A stretch of DNA of 64,000 nucleotides from Pantoea sp. Cy-639 (GTDB lineage Bacteria > Pseudomonadota > Gammaproteobacteria > Pseudomonadales > Pseudomonadaceae), in assembly GCF_011752525.1 (NCBI RefSeq), contig NZ_VWXI01000003.1, forward strand, positions 1 through 64,000, read 5' to 3'. Numbering within the stretch: position 1 is the first letter of the stretch; each line of letters starts with the position of its first letter. The notes under the pieces are model-generated. The model was given only the letters and a program-made list of their open reading frames with translations. It had not been told where the DNA came from and ran no database searches. Shown in pieces: positions 47,091-56,648 of this stretch. The position numbers and the translations under genes were made by a program.

Positions 47091-48518
47091 CTACAGACTC
47101 AGCACCCCGGCATACAGCGCATACGCCGCCAACCCTGCCCCCGCCAGCACCGCTGCGAAGATCAGCTTCTCCCACCCGGTGAACAGTGCCTGCCCCTGCT
47201 CATGCTTGGCCCGGGCAAACAGGATCACCCCGGGCGCATACAGCAGTGCCGACAGCAACACGTACTTGAGGCCGCCGGCATACAGCAGCCAGATCGCATA
47301 GATCAGCGCGATCACCGCGACCAGCAGGTCCTTGCGCCGCAGTCCCGCCTGCCCCTGGTAGGTTTCGCCACGCAGCGCCAGCAGCACCGCATAGGCTGCC
47401 GACCAGAAATAGGGCACCAGGATCATCGACGAAGCCAGGTAGATCAGGCTGGTGTAGGTGCCTGCCGAGAACAGGGTGATCAACAGGAAGCCCTGGATCA
47501 TCACATTGGTCAGCCACAGGGCGTTGGCCGGTACCTGGTTGGCGTTCTCCCGCGCCAGGAAACGCGGCATGGTCTTGTCCCGGGCCGTGGCAAAGAGAAT
47601 CTCGGCGCACAACAGCGCCCACGACAGCAAGGCCCCCAGCAACGACACCGCCAGGCCGATGCTGATCAGCAACGCGCCCCAGGGCCCGACGATATGCTCC
47701 AGCACCGACGCCAGCGACGGATTCTGCAACCCCGCCAGCTCCGGCTGGGTCATCACCCCCAGCGACAGCACGTTGACCAGCACCAGCAACGCCAGCACGC
47801 CGAGAAAGCCCACCACGGTGGCCTTGCCCACATCCGAGCGGTGCAGGGCACGACCGGAGTACACGCTGGCGCCTTCGATACCGATGAACACGAACACCGT
47901 CACCAGCATCATGTTGCGCACCTGCTCCAGCACGCTGCCGAACTGCGGGTTGCTCAACCCCCAGATGTCACGGGTGAAGATATCGGCGCGAAAGGCGACG
48001 GCGGCGATGACGATGAAGATCAGCAGCGGCACCACCTTGGCCACGGTGGTCACCTGGTTGATGAACGCCGCCTCCTTGATGCCGCGCAACACCAGGAAAT
48101 GTACCGCCCACAACAACGCCGAGGCGCAACCGATGGCCAGCGGCGTGTTGCCTTCGCCGAACGCGGGGAAATAGAAGCCCAGGGTGCTGAACAGCAGCAC
48201 GAAGTAGCCGACGTTGCCCAGCCAGGCACTGATCCAGTAGCCCCAGGCCGAGGAAAAGCCCATGTACTCGCCAAAACCCGCCTTGGCGTAGGCATACACG
48301 CCCGAGTCCAGCTCCGGCTTGCGGTTGGCCAGGCTCTGGAACACGAAGGCCAGCGCCAGCATGCCCACCGCGGTGATGGCCCAGCCGATCAGCACGGCAC
48401 CGACATCGGCGCGAGCGGCCATGTTCTGCGGCAACGAGAAGATCCCCCCGCCGATCATCGAACCGACCACCAACGCGATCAGCGCGCCAAGGCGCAGCTT
48501 CTGTCCTGGTTCGCTCAT
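47091..48518 (-). CDS. Arginine/ornithine antiporter paralogue (ArcD family)
   Basis: An APC-superfamily exchanger of 475 residues with about 12-13 helices. It has the family start LGALIALVVGSMIGGGIFSLPQN and the RGIKEAAFINQVTTVAKVVPL segment. It is nearly the same length as, and visibly more than 75 percent identical to, the ArcD at 48945, in head-to-head orientation 426 bases away. It lies outside the arcDABC transcript and may be a differently regulated exchanger for arginine, ornithine or a related basic amino acid. Confidence 0.9.
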   Translation of the reverse strand: MSEPGQKLRLGALIALVVGSMIGGGIFSLPQNMAARADVGAVLIGWAITAVGMLALAFVFQSLANRKPELDSGVYAYAKAGFGEYMGFSSAWGYWISAWLGNVGYFVLLFSTLGFYFPAFGEGNTPLAIGCASALLWAVHFLVLRGIKEAAFINQVTTVAKVVPLLIFIVIAAVAFRADIFTRDIWGLSNPQFGSVLEQVRNMMLVTVFVFIGIEGASVYSGRALHRSDVGKATVVGFLGVLALLVLVNVLSLGVMTQPELAGLQNPSLASVLEHIVGPWGALLISIGLAVSLLGALLSWALLCAEILFATARDKTMPRFLARENANQVPANALWLTNVMIQGFLLITLFSAGTYTSLIYLASSMILVPYFWSAAYAVLLALRGETYQGQAGLRRKDLLVAVIALIYAIWLLYAGGLKYVLLSALLYAPGVILFARAKHEQGQALFTGWEKLIFAAVLAGAGLAAYALYAGVLSL

Positions 48519-48944
48519 GGGGTTCCTCGTGCGCGGACGCGCGTAAACGAATGTACCAACAGAAATGTTACAAGTTTTTTATTAATTAGTGCCATTAAAG
48601 CTATAGCACTCATAACTGAGCTGTCTATGGGTAACCCCCGTTAAAAATCACTGTTGCTCGGCACTTCGCGGGATAGCGAGAACCTGTCGCGATTTAGTGT
48701 GAAAAATTTGCGAAAAGCCTAAAAGAGTCTAACTTCACAGTTCGCAGGCGAAACAGGGCGTTTGCCCTGTAAAGGCATGGAGGTGCCAGCACACAAGGCC
48801 TGCGCAGGAGCTGTCGGCATCCTCCAGGAGGTGCGTGAAGGATTTTTCTGATCTTCATGCAGGCTTGAACTGATCTAAGTCAGCGAATGGTCAAGGCGTC
48901 AGATTTATTCTGAGGTCAACTTTCTCCTGGTACGGAGTCGTTAA
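48519..48944. other. Divergent control region of the two arcD genes
   Basis: The 426-base spacer between head-to-head arcD paralogues contains AT-rich promoter-like sequence near 48570-48620 and a perfect hairpin ACAGGGC-GTTT-GCCCTGT at 48753-48770. GGAGGTGCC and GGCATCCTCC sequences at about 48779-48827 could form a longer stem. An ANR-like box with a spaced -10 lies before arcD. No gene is evident. Confidence 0.65.
48870..48883 (+). promoter_or_regulatory. ANR/FNR-like box of the arcDABC operon
   Basis: CTGATCTAAGTCAG; its reverse complement CTGAC-TTAG-ATCAG matches the Pseudomonas arc ANR box TTGAC-N4-ATCAG at 9 of 10 defined bases. Its centre (48876.5) is about 41 bases before the transcription start implied by TTTATT at 48904-48909, the classic position for FNR-type activation. 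Confidence 0.75.
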
Positions 48945-50372
48945 ATGTCTGATTCTCCCGGAAAACTAAAACTGGGTGCGCTTGTTGCACTTGTCGTCGG
49001 CTCGATGATCGGTGGCGGGATCTTCTCGTTGCCACAAAACATGGCCGCCAGCGCCGGCGTCGGTGCCGTGCTGATCGGCTGGGCCATCACCGCGGTGGGC
49101 ATGCTCACCCTCGCCTTCGTATTCCAGACCCTGGCCAACCGCAAGCCTGACCTTGACGGCGGTGTGTACGCCTATGCCAAGGCCGGCTTCGGCGACTACA
49201 TGGGCTTCTCCTCGGCCTGGGGCTACTGGATCAGTGCCTGGCTGGGCAACGTCGGCTACTTCGTGCTGCTGTTCAGCACCCTGGGCTACTTCTTCCCGGT
49301 CTTCGGCGAGGGCAACACCCCCGCGGCGGTGATCGGCGCCTCGGTGCTGCTGTGGGCGGTGCACTTCCTGGTCCTGCGCGGCATCAAGGAGGCGGCCTTC
49401 ATCAACCTGGTCACCACCGTGGCCAAGGTCGTGCCGCTGGCGCTGTTCGCGCTGATCTGCCTGTTCGCCTTCAAGCTCGACATCTTCACCGCCGACATCT
49501 GGGGCGTGGGCACGCCCGAGCTGGGCAGCGTGATGAACCAGGTGCGCAACATGATGCTGGTCACCGTGTGGGTGTTCATCGGCATCGAGGGCGCGAGCAT
49601 CTTCTCCTCCCGCGCGGAAAAACGCTCCGACGTCGGCAAGGCCACGGTCATCGGCTTCGTCACCGTGCTGCTGTTCCTGGTGCTGGTCAACGTGCTGTCG
49701 CTGGGCGTGATGACCCAGCCCGAGCTGGCCAAGCTGCAGAACCCGTCGATGGCCGCGGTGCTCGAGCACGTGGTCGGCCACTGGGGCGCGGTGCTGATCA
49801 GCGTGGGCCTGATCATCTCGCTGCTCGGGGCGCTGCTCTCCTGGGTGCTGCTGTGCGCCGAGATCATGTTCGCCGCCGCCAAGGACCACACCATGCCGGA
49901 GTTCCTGCGCCGCGAGAACGCCAACCATGTGCCGGCCAACGCCCTGTGGCTGACCAACGCCATGGTGCAGATCTTCCTGGTCATCACCCTGTTCTCCAAC
50001 AGCACCTACCTGTCACTGATCTACCTCGCCACCTCGATGATCCTGGTGCCTTACCTGTGGTCGGCGGCCTACGCGGTGTTGCTGGCGGTGCGCAGCGAGA
50101 CCTACGAGCAAGCCCTGGCCGAGCGCAAGAAGGACCTGGTCATCGGCGGCATCGCCCTGTTGTACGCGATCTGGCTGCTGTACGCCGGGGGCGTGAAATA
50201 CCTGCTGCTGTCGGCCCTGCTCTATGCCCCCGGCGTGATCCTGTTCGCCAAGGCCAAGCGCGAGGTCGGCCAACCGATCTTCACCAGCGTCGAGAAACTG
50301 ATCTTCGCCGCCGTGGTGGTAGGCGCCCTGGTGGCGGCCTACGGGCTCTACGACGGCTTCCTGACTCTCTGA
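48945..50372 (+). CDS. arcD: Arginine/ornithine antiporter
   Basis: ArcD exchanges external arginine for internal ornithine without net energy cost, feeding the arginine deiminase pathway. 475 residues, about 12-13 helices, with LGALVALVVGSMIGGGIFSLPQN and RGIKEAAFINLVTTVAKVVPL. It heads arcDABC, 33 bases before arcA, behind an ANR-like box that should switch it on when oxygen is low. A close paralogue is divergently encoded. Confidence 0.95.
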   Translation: MSDSPGKLKLGALVALVVGSMIGGGIFSLPQNMAASAGVGAVLIGWAITAVGMLTLAFVFQTLANRKPDLDGGVYAYAKAGFGDYMGFSSAWGYWISAWLGNVGYFVLLFSTLGYFFPVFGEGNTPAAVIGASVLLWAVHFLVLRGIKEAAFINLVTTVAKVVPLALFALICLFAFKLDIFTADIWGVGTPELGSVMNQVRNMMLVTVWVFIGIEGASIFSSRAEKRSDVGKATVIGFVTVLLFLVLVNVLSLGVMTQPELAKLQNPSMAAVLEHVVGHWGAVLISVGLIISLLGALLSWVLLCAEIMFAAAKDHTMPEFLRRENANHVPANALWLTNAMVQIFLVITLFSNSTYLSLIYLATSMILVPYLWSAAYAVLLAVRSETYEQALAERKKDLVIGGIALLYAIWLLYAGGVKYLLLSALLYAPGVILFAKAKREVGQPIFTSVEKLIFAAVVVGALVAAYGLYDGFLTL

Positions 50373-50405
50373 ACCCCACGACTTTGCTTTACAGGAGGAT
50401 TCACC

Positions 50406-51662
50406 ATGTCCACTGAGAAACAGAAATACGGCGTCCATTCCGAAGCCGGCAAACTGCGCAAAGTGATGGTCTGCAGCCCGGGCCTGGCGCACAAGCGCCT
50501 GACCCCGAGCAACTGCGACGAGCTGCTGTTCGACGACGTGATCTGGGTCGACCAGGCCAAGCGCGACCACTTCGACTTCGTCACCAAGATGCGCGAGCGC
50601 GGCGTCGATGTGCTGGAAATGCACAACCTGCTGACCGACATCGTCCAGCAGCCCGAAGCGCTGAAGTGGATTCTCGACCGCAAGATCACCTCCGACACCG
50701 TCGGCGTCGGCCTCACCAATGAAGTGCGCAGCTGGCTCGAAGGCCTCGACCCGCGCCATCTGGCCGAGTTCCTGATCGGCGGCGTGGCTGGCCAGGACCT
50801 GCCGGAAAGCGAAGGCGCCAGCGTGGTCAAGATGTACAACGACTACCTTGGCCACTCCAGCTTCATCCTGCCGCCGCTGCCCAACACCCAGTTCACCCGC
50901 GACACCACCTGCTGGATCTACGGCGGCGTGACGCTCAACCCGATGTACTGGCCAGCGCGACGCCAGGAAACCCTGCTGACCACTGCCATCTACAAGTTCC
51001 ACAAGGAGTTCACCGAAAAAGGCGACTTCCAGGTCTGGTACGGCGATCCGGACAAGGACCACGGCAACGCCACCCTCGAGGGTGGCGACGTGATGCCGAT
51101 CGGCAAGGGCATCGTGCTCATCGGCATGGGCGAGCGCACCTCGCGCCAGGCCATCGGCCAACTGGCACAGAACCTGTTCGCCAAGGGCGCGGTGGAGAAA
51201 GTCATCGTCGCCGGGCTGCCCAAGTCCCGCGCCGCGATGCACCTGGACACCGTGTTCAGCTTCTGCGACCGCGACCTGGTCACGGTCTTCCCGGAAGTGG
51301 TCAGGGAAATCGTGCCGTTCATCATCCGCCCGGACGAAAGCAAGCCCTACGGCATGGACGTGCGCCGCGAGAACAAGTCGTTCATCGAGGTGGTCGGCGA
51401 GCAGCTGGGGGTCAAGCTGCGGGTCGTCGAGACCGGCGGCAACAGCTTCGCCGCCGAGCGCGAACAGTGGGATGACGGCAACAACGTGGTGGCCATCGAG
51501 CCGGGCGTGGTCATCGGCTACGACCGCAACACCTACACCAACACCCTGCTGCGCAAGGCCGGGATCGAGGTCATCACCATCAGCGCCGGCGAACTGGGCC
51601 GGGGCCGCGGCGGCGGCCACTGCATGACCTGCCCGATCATCCGCGACCCAATCGACTACTGA
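50406..51662 (+). CDS. arcA: Arginine deiminase
   Basis: ArcA hydrolyses arginine to citrulline and ammonia, the first step of the ADI pathway. At 418 residues it is full length and has the guanidino-modifying residues [12 protein letters not shown], the [13 protein letters not shown] stretch and the catalytic Cys in the C-terminal [17 protein letters not shown] (Cys about 406). An ATG with AGGAGG upstream. Second gene of arcDABC. Confidence 0.98.
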   Translation: MSTEKQKYGVHSEAGKLRKVMVCSPGLAHKRLTPSNCDELLFDDVIWVDQAKRDHFDFVTKMRERGVDVLEMHNLLTDIVQQPEALKWILDRKITSDTVGVGLTNEVRSWLEGLDPRHLAEFLIGGVAGQDLPESEGASVVKMYNDYLGHSSFILPPLPNTQFTRDTTCWIYGGVTLNPMYWPARRQETLLTTAIYKFHKEFTEKGDFQVWYGDPDKDHGNATLEGGDVMPIGKGIVLIGMGERTSRQAIGQLAQNLFAKGAVEKVIVAGLPKSRAAMHLDTVFSFCDRDLVTVFPEVVREIVPFIIRPDESKPYGMDVRRENKSFIEVVGEQLGVKLRVVETGGNSFAAEREQWDDGNNVVAIEPGVVIGYDRNTYTNTLLRKAGIEVITISAGELGRGRGGGHCMTCPIIRDPIDY

Positions 51663-51738
51663 GCAACGCCCATTGCCTACCCGGCCGCACCCACCCGGTG
51701 CCGGCCGGGACACTCACCGAATCCAAGGAGACATCGTC

Positions 51739-52749
51739 ATGGCGTTCAACATCCACAACCGCAACCTGCTCAGCCTCGAACACCACAGCACCCGCGAGCT
51801 GCGCTACCTGCTCGACCTGTCCCGCGACCTCAAGCGCGCCAAGTACACCGGCACCGAGCAGCAGCACCTGAAAGGCAACAACATCGCGCTGATCTTCGAG
51901 AAGACCTCGACCCGCACCCGCTGCGCCTTCGAAGTCGCCGCCTATGACCAGGGCGCCAACGTCACCTACATCGACCCCAACTCCTCGCAGATCGGCCACA
52001 AGGAGAGCATGAAGGACACCGCCCGCGTGCTCGGACGCATGTACGATGCCATCGAGTACCGTGGTTTCAAGCAGGAGATTGTCGAGGAACTGGCCAAGTT
52101 CGCCGGCGTGCCGGTGTTCAACGGTCTGACCGACGAGTACCACCCGACCCAGATGATCGCCGACGTGCTGACCATGCGCGAGCACAGCGACAAGCCGCTG
52201 CACGACATCAGCTACGCCTACCTGGGCGATGCCCGCAACAACATGGGCAACTCGCTGCTGCTGATCGGCGCCAAGCTCGGCATGGACGTGCGCATCGCCG
52301 CGCCGAAGGACCTTTGGCCCCATGACGACTTGGTCGAGCGCTGCAAGAAGTACGCAGAGGAAAGCGGCGCACGCATCACCCTGACCGAAGATGCCAAGGC
52401 CGCGGTCAAGGGCGTCGACTTCATCCACACCGACGTCTGGGTATCGATGGGCGAGCCGATCGAAGCCTGGGGCGAACGCATCAAGCTGCTCAAGCCTTAC
52501 CAGGTGAACAAGGAGCTGATGAAGGCCAGCGGCAACCCACGGACCAAGTTCATGCACTGCCTGCCGGCCTTCCACAACTCCGAGACCAAGGTCGGCAAGC
52601 AGATCGCCGAACAGTATCCGGACCTGGCCAACGGCATCGAAGTGACCGATGACGTGTTCGAGTCGCCAGCGTGCATCGCCTTCGAGCAGGCGGAAAACCG
52701 CATGCACACCATCAAGGCGATCCTGGTGTCGACCCTGGCCGACCTGTAA
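51739..52749 (+). CDS. arcB: Catabolic ornithine carbamoyltransferase
   Basis: ArcB phosphorolyses citrulline to ornithine and carbamoyl phosphate in the ADI pathway. The 336-residue protein has the carbamoyl-phosphate motif [10 protein letters not shown] and the ornithine-site HCLPAFH. The ATG at 51739 ([11 protein letters not shown]) has AAGGAG upstream; the longer frame covers the arcA-arcB spacer and is not conserved. The length fits the catabolic type rather than the shorter anabolic ArgF. Confidence 0.97.
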   Translation: MAFNIHNRNLLSLEHHSTRELRYLLDLSRDLKRAKYTGTEQQHLKGNNIALIFEKTSTRTRCAFEVAAYDQGANVTYIDPNSSQIGHKESMKDTARVLGRMYDAIEYRGFKQEIVEELAKFAGVPVFNGLTDEYHPTQMIADVLTMREHSDKPLHDISYAYLGDARNNMGNSLLLIGAKLGMDVRIAAPKDLWPHDDLVERCKKYAEESGARITLTEDAKAAVKGVDFIHTDVWVSMGEPIEAWGERIKLLKPYQVNKELMKASGNPRTKFMHCLPAFHNSETKVGKQIAEQYPDLANGIEVTDDVFESPACIAFEQAENRMHTIKAILVSTLADL

Positions 52750-52761
52750 GCCCGCGCTCCC

Positions 52762-52840
52762 CTGCAGGAGCCAGCCTTGCTGGCGATCCGGTTCACCGAT
52801 GCCAGTGGCATTCGCCGGCAAAGCCGCCTCCTACAGGGAC
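52762..52840. repeat. REP-type inverted pair between arcB and arcC
   Basis: CTGCAGGAGCCAGCCTTGCT and its imperfect inverse (GCAAAGCCGCCTCCTACAGG) face each other across about 30 bases. A related single unit occurs at about 63361-63385. It lies within the arc operon and may balance arcC expression. Confidence 0.75.
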
Positions 52841-52868
52841 CGCGTCACCCATCAGAAGGACATTCCCC

Positions 52869-53798
52869 ATGCGTATCGTTGTTGCATTGGGCGGCAACGC
52901 CCTGCTGCGCCGCGGCGAACCGATGACTGCCGGCAACCAGCGCGCCAATATCCGCACCGCCACCGAGCAGATCGCCAAGATCCATCCTGGCAACGAACTG
53001 GTGATCGCCCACGGCAACGGCCCTCAGGTCGGCCTGCTGTCGCTCCAGGGCCTGGCCTACAAGCCCGACGAAGCCTACCCGCTGGATGTGCTCGGCGCCG
53101 AGACCGAAGGCATGATCGGCTACATGATCGAACAGGAGCTGGGCAACCTGCTGGACTTCGAGGTGCCGTTCGCCACCCTGCTCACCCAGGTCGAAGTGGA
53201 CGCCAACGACCCGGCGTTCAAGGACCCGACCAAGTTCATCGGCCCGGTCTACGCCAAGGAAGAGGCCGAGCGCCTGGCCAAGGAGAAAGGCTGGGTGGTC
53301 AAGCCCGACGGCGACAAGTACCGCCGCGTGGTGGCCAGTCCGAAACCCAAGCGTATCTTCGAGATCCGCCCGATCAAGTGGCTGCTGGAAAAGAGCAGCA
53401 TCGTGATCTGCGCCGGTGGCGGCGGCATCCCCACGATGTACGACGAGAACCGCCAGCTCAAGGGTATCGAGGCAGTGATCGACAAGGACCTGTGCTCTGC
53501 CCTGCTGGCCGAGCAACTGGAAGCCGACCTTCTGATCATCGCCACCGACGTCGACGCGGCGTACATTGATTTCGGCAAGCCGACGCAGAAGGCGATCGCC
53601 CAGGCCCACCCCGACGAGCTCGAGAAGCTGGGCTTCGCCGCCGGCTCCATGGGGCCGAAGGTCCAGGCCGCCTGCGACTTCGCCCGGCATACCGGCAAGG
53701 TCGCGGTGATCAGCTCGCTGGAGAACATCGAGGACATCGTCAAGGGTACCGCCGGTACGCGGGTTTCCACGCAGAAGCCCGGCATCAGCTACCGTTGA
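52869..53798 (+). CDS. arcC: Carbamate kinase
   Basis: ArcC uses carbamoyl phosphate to make ATP from ADP, the energy-yielding last step of arginine fermentation. The 309-residue protein has [16 protein letters not shown] at the start, [10 protein letters not shown] and the CAGGGGIPT loop of the amino-acid-kinase fold. ATG at 52869 with AAGGA nine bases upstream. Last enzyme gene of arcDABC, after a REP pair. Confidence 0.97.
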   Translation: MRIVVALGGNALLRRGEPMTAGNQRANIRTATEQIAKIHPGNELVIAHGNGPQVGLLSLQGLAYKPDEAYPLDVLGAETEGMIGYMIEQELGNLLDFEVPFATLLTQVEVDANDPAFKDPTKFIGPVYAKEEAERLAKEKGWVVKPDGDKYRRVVASPKPKRIFEIRPIKWLLEKSSIVICAGGGGIPTMYDENRQLKGIEAVIDKDLCSALLAEQLEADLLIIATDVDAAYIDFGKPTQKAIAQAHPDELEKLGFAAGSMGPKVQAACDFARHTGKVAVISSLENIEDIVKGTAGTRVSTQKPGISYR

Positions 53799-53853
53799 AT
53801 GCAGTTGGCCGGTGCCTGGCGCCGGCCGTTTTCAACCTTCCGGAGGAGCCACC

Positions 53854-54222
53854 ATGGCCCAGTACCAATCCGGTCACGTGCATATCGAGCGCACCGCGCT
53901 GAACAGCAACGACCACAGCTACGACCTGAGCATCGACTACGAGGCCGTGTCGGATCCCAACGAAGGCAGAGGTATCCAGTTCCGCATGCACGGCAGCATC
54001 GAAGGCAAGAACGTCGACGAAAAGTTCTTCCTGGCCAAGGACCAGGTGCTGCCGAGCTTCCTCATGCAGCTCAGCCGCAAGGCCCAGTCGTACCTGCCAG
54101 CCCCGAAGAAGTTCGAGAATCTCGGCTCGCCGCACAAGCTCTACGACTACATGTTCGAAGACATCCGCCAGAAGCTCGATGTGAAATCGGGCGATCCGAT
54201 CAAGCCTGAACACCTGGGTTGA
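53854..54222 (+). CDS. Small conserved Pseudomonas protein (DUF5064-like)
   Basis: A soluble 122-residue protein, beginning MAQYQSGHVHIERTALN, with charged and beta-rich sequence and no signal or membrane helix. I believe it belongs to DUF5064, found mainly in Pseudomonas; this is from memory. GGAGGAG precedes the ATG at 53854, and it lies 55 bases after arcC on the same strand, so it may be carried on the arc transcript. The function is unknown. A REP palindrome follows. Confidence 0.8.
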   Translation: MAQYQSGHVHIERTALNSNDHSYDLSIDYEAVSDPNEGRGIQFRMHGSIEGKNVDEKFFLAKDQVLPSFLMQLSRKAQSYLPAPKKFENLGSPHKLYDYMFEDIRQKLDVKSGDPIKPEHLG

Positions 54223-54226
54223 GCGC

Positions 54227-54300
54227 AATCGCGGGGCAAGTCCGCGCCCACGCAGTCGACCCAAGGAGCCGCTTCGTGGGCGCGGGCTTGCCCCGCGATT
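54227..54300. repeat. REP-type palindrome after the arc cluster
   Basis: Arms AATCGCGGGGCAAG-C/T-CCGCG and the matching CGCGGG-CTTGCCCCGCGATT, extended by CCCACG/CGTGGG, around a 25-base centre. Probably the 3' end of the arc transcript. Confidence 0.85.
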
Positions 54301-54362
54301 GGGTTTGACCCTGTTCCCAAGGCATACTGGCGCACTCGCTTGGCCACTGCCCCGATCTTCTC

Positions 54363-55871
54363 ATGCGCATCCACGTAAGCTTCATCGACCGCGTCGGCAT
54401 CACCCAGGAAGTCCTCGCCCTGCTCGGGGCCCGTCACCTCAACCTCGATGCCGTGGAGATGGTCCCGCCGAACGTCTACATCGACGCCCCGACCCTGAGC
54501 CCGGCCGTGCTCGAAGAGCTGCACGACGCCCTGTTCGAGGTGCACGGCGTGCAGTCGGTGGAGGTGGTCGACATCCTCCCCGGCCAGCGCCGCCACCTTC
54601 AACTCGACGCCCTGCTCGCCGCCATGAGCGACCCGGTGCTGGCGGTGGACAGTGCAGGCCTGGTGCTGCTGGCCAACCCGGCGCTGATCGCCCTGTGCGG
54701 CCGCGAATCGGCCGGACGCTCGGTAGGCGAACTGTTCGGCGACCCCGAGCTGCTCCAGGCCCTGCTGGACAACAATTTCCACCTGCCCATGCGCGAGATG
54801 CAGCTCAACGGCCAGAGCCTGCTGCTCGATGCCACGCCGATCACCCACGCCGGCGGACTGCTCACCCTGTACCCACCGAACCGCATGGGCGAACGCCTGT
54901 CGGCGCTGCACCACGACCACGCCGATGGCTTCGACGCCATGCTCGGCGACTCCCCGGCGATCCGCACCCTCAAGGCCCGAGCCCTGCGCGTGGCTGCCCT
55001 CGACGCCCCCTTGCTGGTGCATGGCGAGACCGGTACCGGCAAGGAACTGGTGGCCCGCGCCTGCCATGCCACCAGCAGCCGCCATGCCGCACCGTTCCTC
55101 GCCCTCAACTGCGCGGCACTGCCCGAAAGCCTGGCCGAAAGCGAACTGTTCGGCTATGCCCCCGGCGCCTTCACCGGCGCACAACGCGGCGGCAAGCCGG
55201 GGCTGATGGAACTGGCCAACCAAGGCACGGTATTCCTCGACGAAATCGGCGAGATGTCGCCGTACCTGCAGGCCAAGCTGCTGCGTTTTCTCAGCGACGG
55301 CAGTTTCCGCCGGGTCGGCGGCGACCGTGAGGTGAAGGTGGACGTACGCATCATCAGCGCCACTCACCGTGACCTGGAACGCATGGTCGGCGAAGGCACG
55401 TTCCGCGAAGACCTGTTCTACCGCCTCAACGTGCTCAACCTGCAAGTGCCGCCACTGCGCGAGCGCGGCCAGGACATCCTGTCGCTCGCGCACGTCTTCA
55501 TGCAGCAGGCCTGCACGCAGATCCAGCGCCCGCCCTGCCGCCTGGCCCCGGCCACGCACCCGGCACTGCTGGCCAACCCCTGGCCAGGCAATGTGCGCCA
55601 ATTGCAGAACGTGATCTTCCGCGCCGCAGCCATCTGTGAAAGCAACCTGGTGGATATCGACGATCTGGATATCGCCGGCACCTCGGTGGCGCGCGGCCAG
55701 GATGGCGAGGTGGCCAGCCTGGAACAGGCGGTCGGCGACTTCGAGCGGGAGTTGCTGCAACGCCTGTATGCCAGCTACCCCTCGACCCGACAGTTGGCCG
55801 GGCGCTTGCAGACCTCGCATACCGCGATAGCCCAACGCCTGCGCAAGTACGGTATTCCAAACAAGGTCTGA
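54363..55871 (+). CDS. gcsR: TyrR-type sigma54 activator GcsR
   Basis: A 502-residue enhancer-binding protein of TyrR architecture: N-terminal ACT domain (about 1-72), PAS-like domain (about 78-175), AAA+ domain with Walker A GETGTGKE (221-228), intact sigma54-contact loop GAFTGA (268-273) and DEIGEMS, and a C-terminal HTH ([24 protein letters not shown]). It matches P. aeruginosa GcsR, which activates the glycine-cleavage operon in response to glycine. Here it is next to the gcvHP-sdaA-gcvT genes, whose promoter carries matching sigma54, IHF and enhancer elements. Confidence 0.92.
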   Translation: MRIHVSFIDRVGITQEVLALLGARHLNLDAVEMVPPNVYIDAPTLSPAVLEELHDALFEVHGVQSVEVVDILPGQRRHLQLDALLAAMSDPVLAVDSAGLVLLANPALIALCGRESAGRSVGELFGDPELLQALLDNNFHLPMREMQLNGQSLLLDATPITHAGGLLTLYPPNRMGERLSALHHDHADGFDAMLGDSPAIRTLKARALRVAALDAPLLVHGETGTGKELVARACHATSSRHAAPFLALNCAALPESLAESELFGYAPGAFTGAQRGGKPGLMELANQGTVFLDEIGEMSPYLQAKLLRFLSDGSFRRVGGDREVKVDVRIISATHRDLERMVGEGTFREDLFYRLNVLNLQVPPLRERGQDILSLAHVFMQQACTQIQRPPCRLAPATHPALLANPWPGNVRQLQNVIFRAAAICESNLVDIDDLDIAGTSVARGQDGEVASLEQAVGDFERELLQRLYASYPSTRQLAGRLQTSHTAIAQRLRKYGIPNKV

Positions 55872-55883
55872 TGCAGCTTCGCC

Positions 55884-55966
55884 GGACAAGCCCACTCCCA
55901 CGCCCTGCCTGCGAAGTGCCTCCAACCTTTGCTCTGCGTTTCACAACGTGGGAGCAGGCTTGCCCC
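55884..55966. repeat. REP-type inverted pair after gcsR
   Basis: GGACAAGCCCACTCCCACG and CGTGGGAGCAGGCTTGCCC face each other; a probable end of the gcsR transcript. Confidence 0.7.
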
Positions 55967-55988
55967 TGATAGTCCCCCAGAGGCTGGT

Positions 55989-56025
55989 CGTAATAAAATC
56001 ATTACGTCGTAACGATTTCGCTACA
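55989..56025. promoter_or_regulatory. Tandem GcsR enhancer-like sites
   Basis: Two 18-bp 7-N4-7 elements one base apart: CGTAATA-AAAT-CATTACG (55989-56006, nearly perfect inverted repeat) and CGTAACG-ATTT-CGCTACA (56008-56025). The first half of the second resembles the TGTAACG half-site I recall for GcsR. They lie about 150-180 bases upstream of the -24/-12 promoter, normal for an enhancer. Confidence 0.65.
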
Positions 56026-56137
56026 CACTCTTTGGGATGCGTATGCACAAGGGTTTGATCCCTCAGGGCTTTTGAATTGCCCTCGCCCTGTATCGATTTC
56101 ATTCCAATAAAATGAAAAAACGACCCATAAAACACAT

Positions 56138-56150
56138 TAATTAATTGATT
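56138..56150 (-). promoter_or_regulatory. IHF-binding site
   Basis: On the minus strand AATCAATTAATTA matches the IHF consensus WATCAANNNNTTR exactly. It lies between the enhancer repeats and the sigma54 promoter, 20 bases before the -24 element, where DNA bending is needed. Confidence 0.75.
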
Positions 56151-56169
56151 TATAAGGCTTTTATAAGAG

Positions 56170-56185
56170 TGGCCGCATTATTGCT
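56170..56185 (+). promoter_or_regulatory. Sigma54 (-24/-12) promoter of the gcv operon
   Basis: TGGCCGC-ATTA-TTGCT has the invariant GG and GC with the required spacing (consensus TGGCACG-N4-TTGCW). Transcription should begin about 56197, giving a leader of roughly 58 bases before gcvH. Confidence 0.85.
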
Positions 56186-56254
56186 AAAGGAATCCCAACC
56201 TTAAGAGCGCGGAACCTACCGCGCCCAACGCCCCCTGCTTCCCGAGGAATTCCC

Positions 56255-56638
56255 ATGAGCGAGTTGCGTTTCACCGAAGATCACGAATGGCTGCGCGTCG
56301 AAGCCGACGGCAGCGTCACCGTGGGCATCACCGCCTACGCCCAGAACGCCCTCGGCGACGTGGTCTACGTGCAACTGCCGGAGCTGCAGCAGTACGACAA
56401 GGGTGCCGAAGCCTCCACCGTGGAGTCGGTCAAGGCCGCCAGCGGCGTGTACATGCCACTGGCCGGTGAGGTGGTCGCGGTCAACGAAGACCTCAACGAC
56501 AGCCCGGAACGGGTCAACGAAGATCCTCTCGGCGAAGGCTGGTTCTTCCGCTTCGTTCCTGCCGACATGAGCGAAGTGGCCGCCCTGCTCGACCAGGACG
56601 CCTACGACCGTCTGCTCAAAGCCAACGACGACGCCTGA
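56255..56638 (+). CDS. gcvH: Glycine cleavage system H protein
   Basis: GcvH carries the aminomethyl group on a lipoylated Lys between the P, T and L proteins. The 127-residue protein has lipoyl Lys60 in [14 protein letters not shown] at 56255 with CGAGGAA upstream. First gene of the sigma54-driven gcvH-gcvP-sdaA-gcvT operon. The L protein (dihydrolipoamide dehydrogenase) is encoded elsewhere. Confidence 0.97.
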   Translation: MSELRFTEDHEWLRVEADGSVTVGITAYAQNALGDVVYVQLPELQQYDKGAEASTVESVKAASGVYMPLAGEVVAVNEDLNDSPERVNEDPLGEGWFFRFVPADMSEVAALLDQDAYDRLLKANDDA

Positions 56639-56648
56639 GGAACCTGAC

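Larger units (their letters stand above)
55872..56254. other. gcsR-gcvH intergenic control region
   Basis: The 383 bases hold, in order: a REP-type inverted pair (55884-55966), two tandem 18-bp enhancer-like repeats (55989-56025), an AT-rich stretch with an IHF site (56138-56150), a sigma54 promoter (56170-56185), and a leader hairpin GCGCGG-AACCTA-CCGCGC (56207-56224). No gene. Confidence 0.8.

Noticed and set aside
48855..48875. An ANR box at TTGAACTGATCTAA.
   Set aside because: The halves do not fit TTGAT-N4-ATCAA in that frame; the shifted element CTGATCTAAGTCAG at 48870-48883 fits much better and is correctly placed.
56186..56254. A glycine riboswitch before gcvH.
   Set aside because: The leader downstream of the sigma54 promoter is only about 58 bases and has a single small hairpin, far too short for a glycine aptamer.
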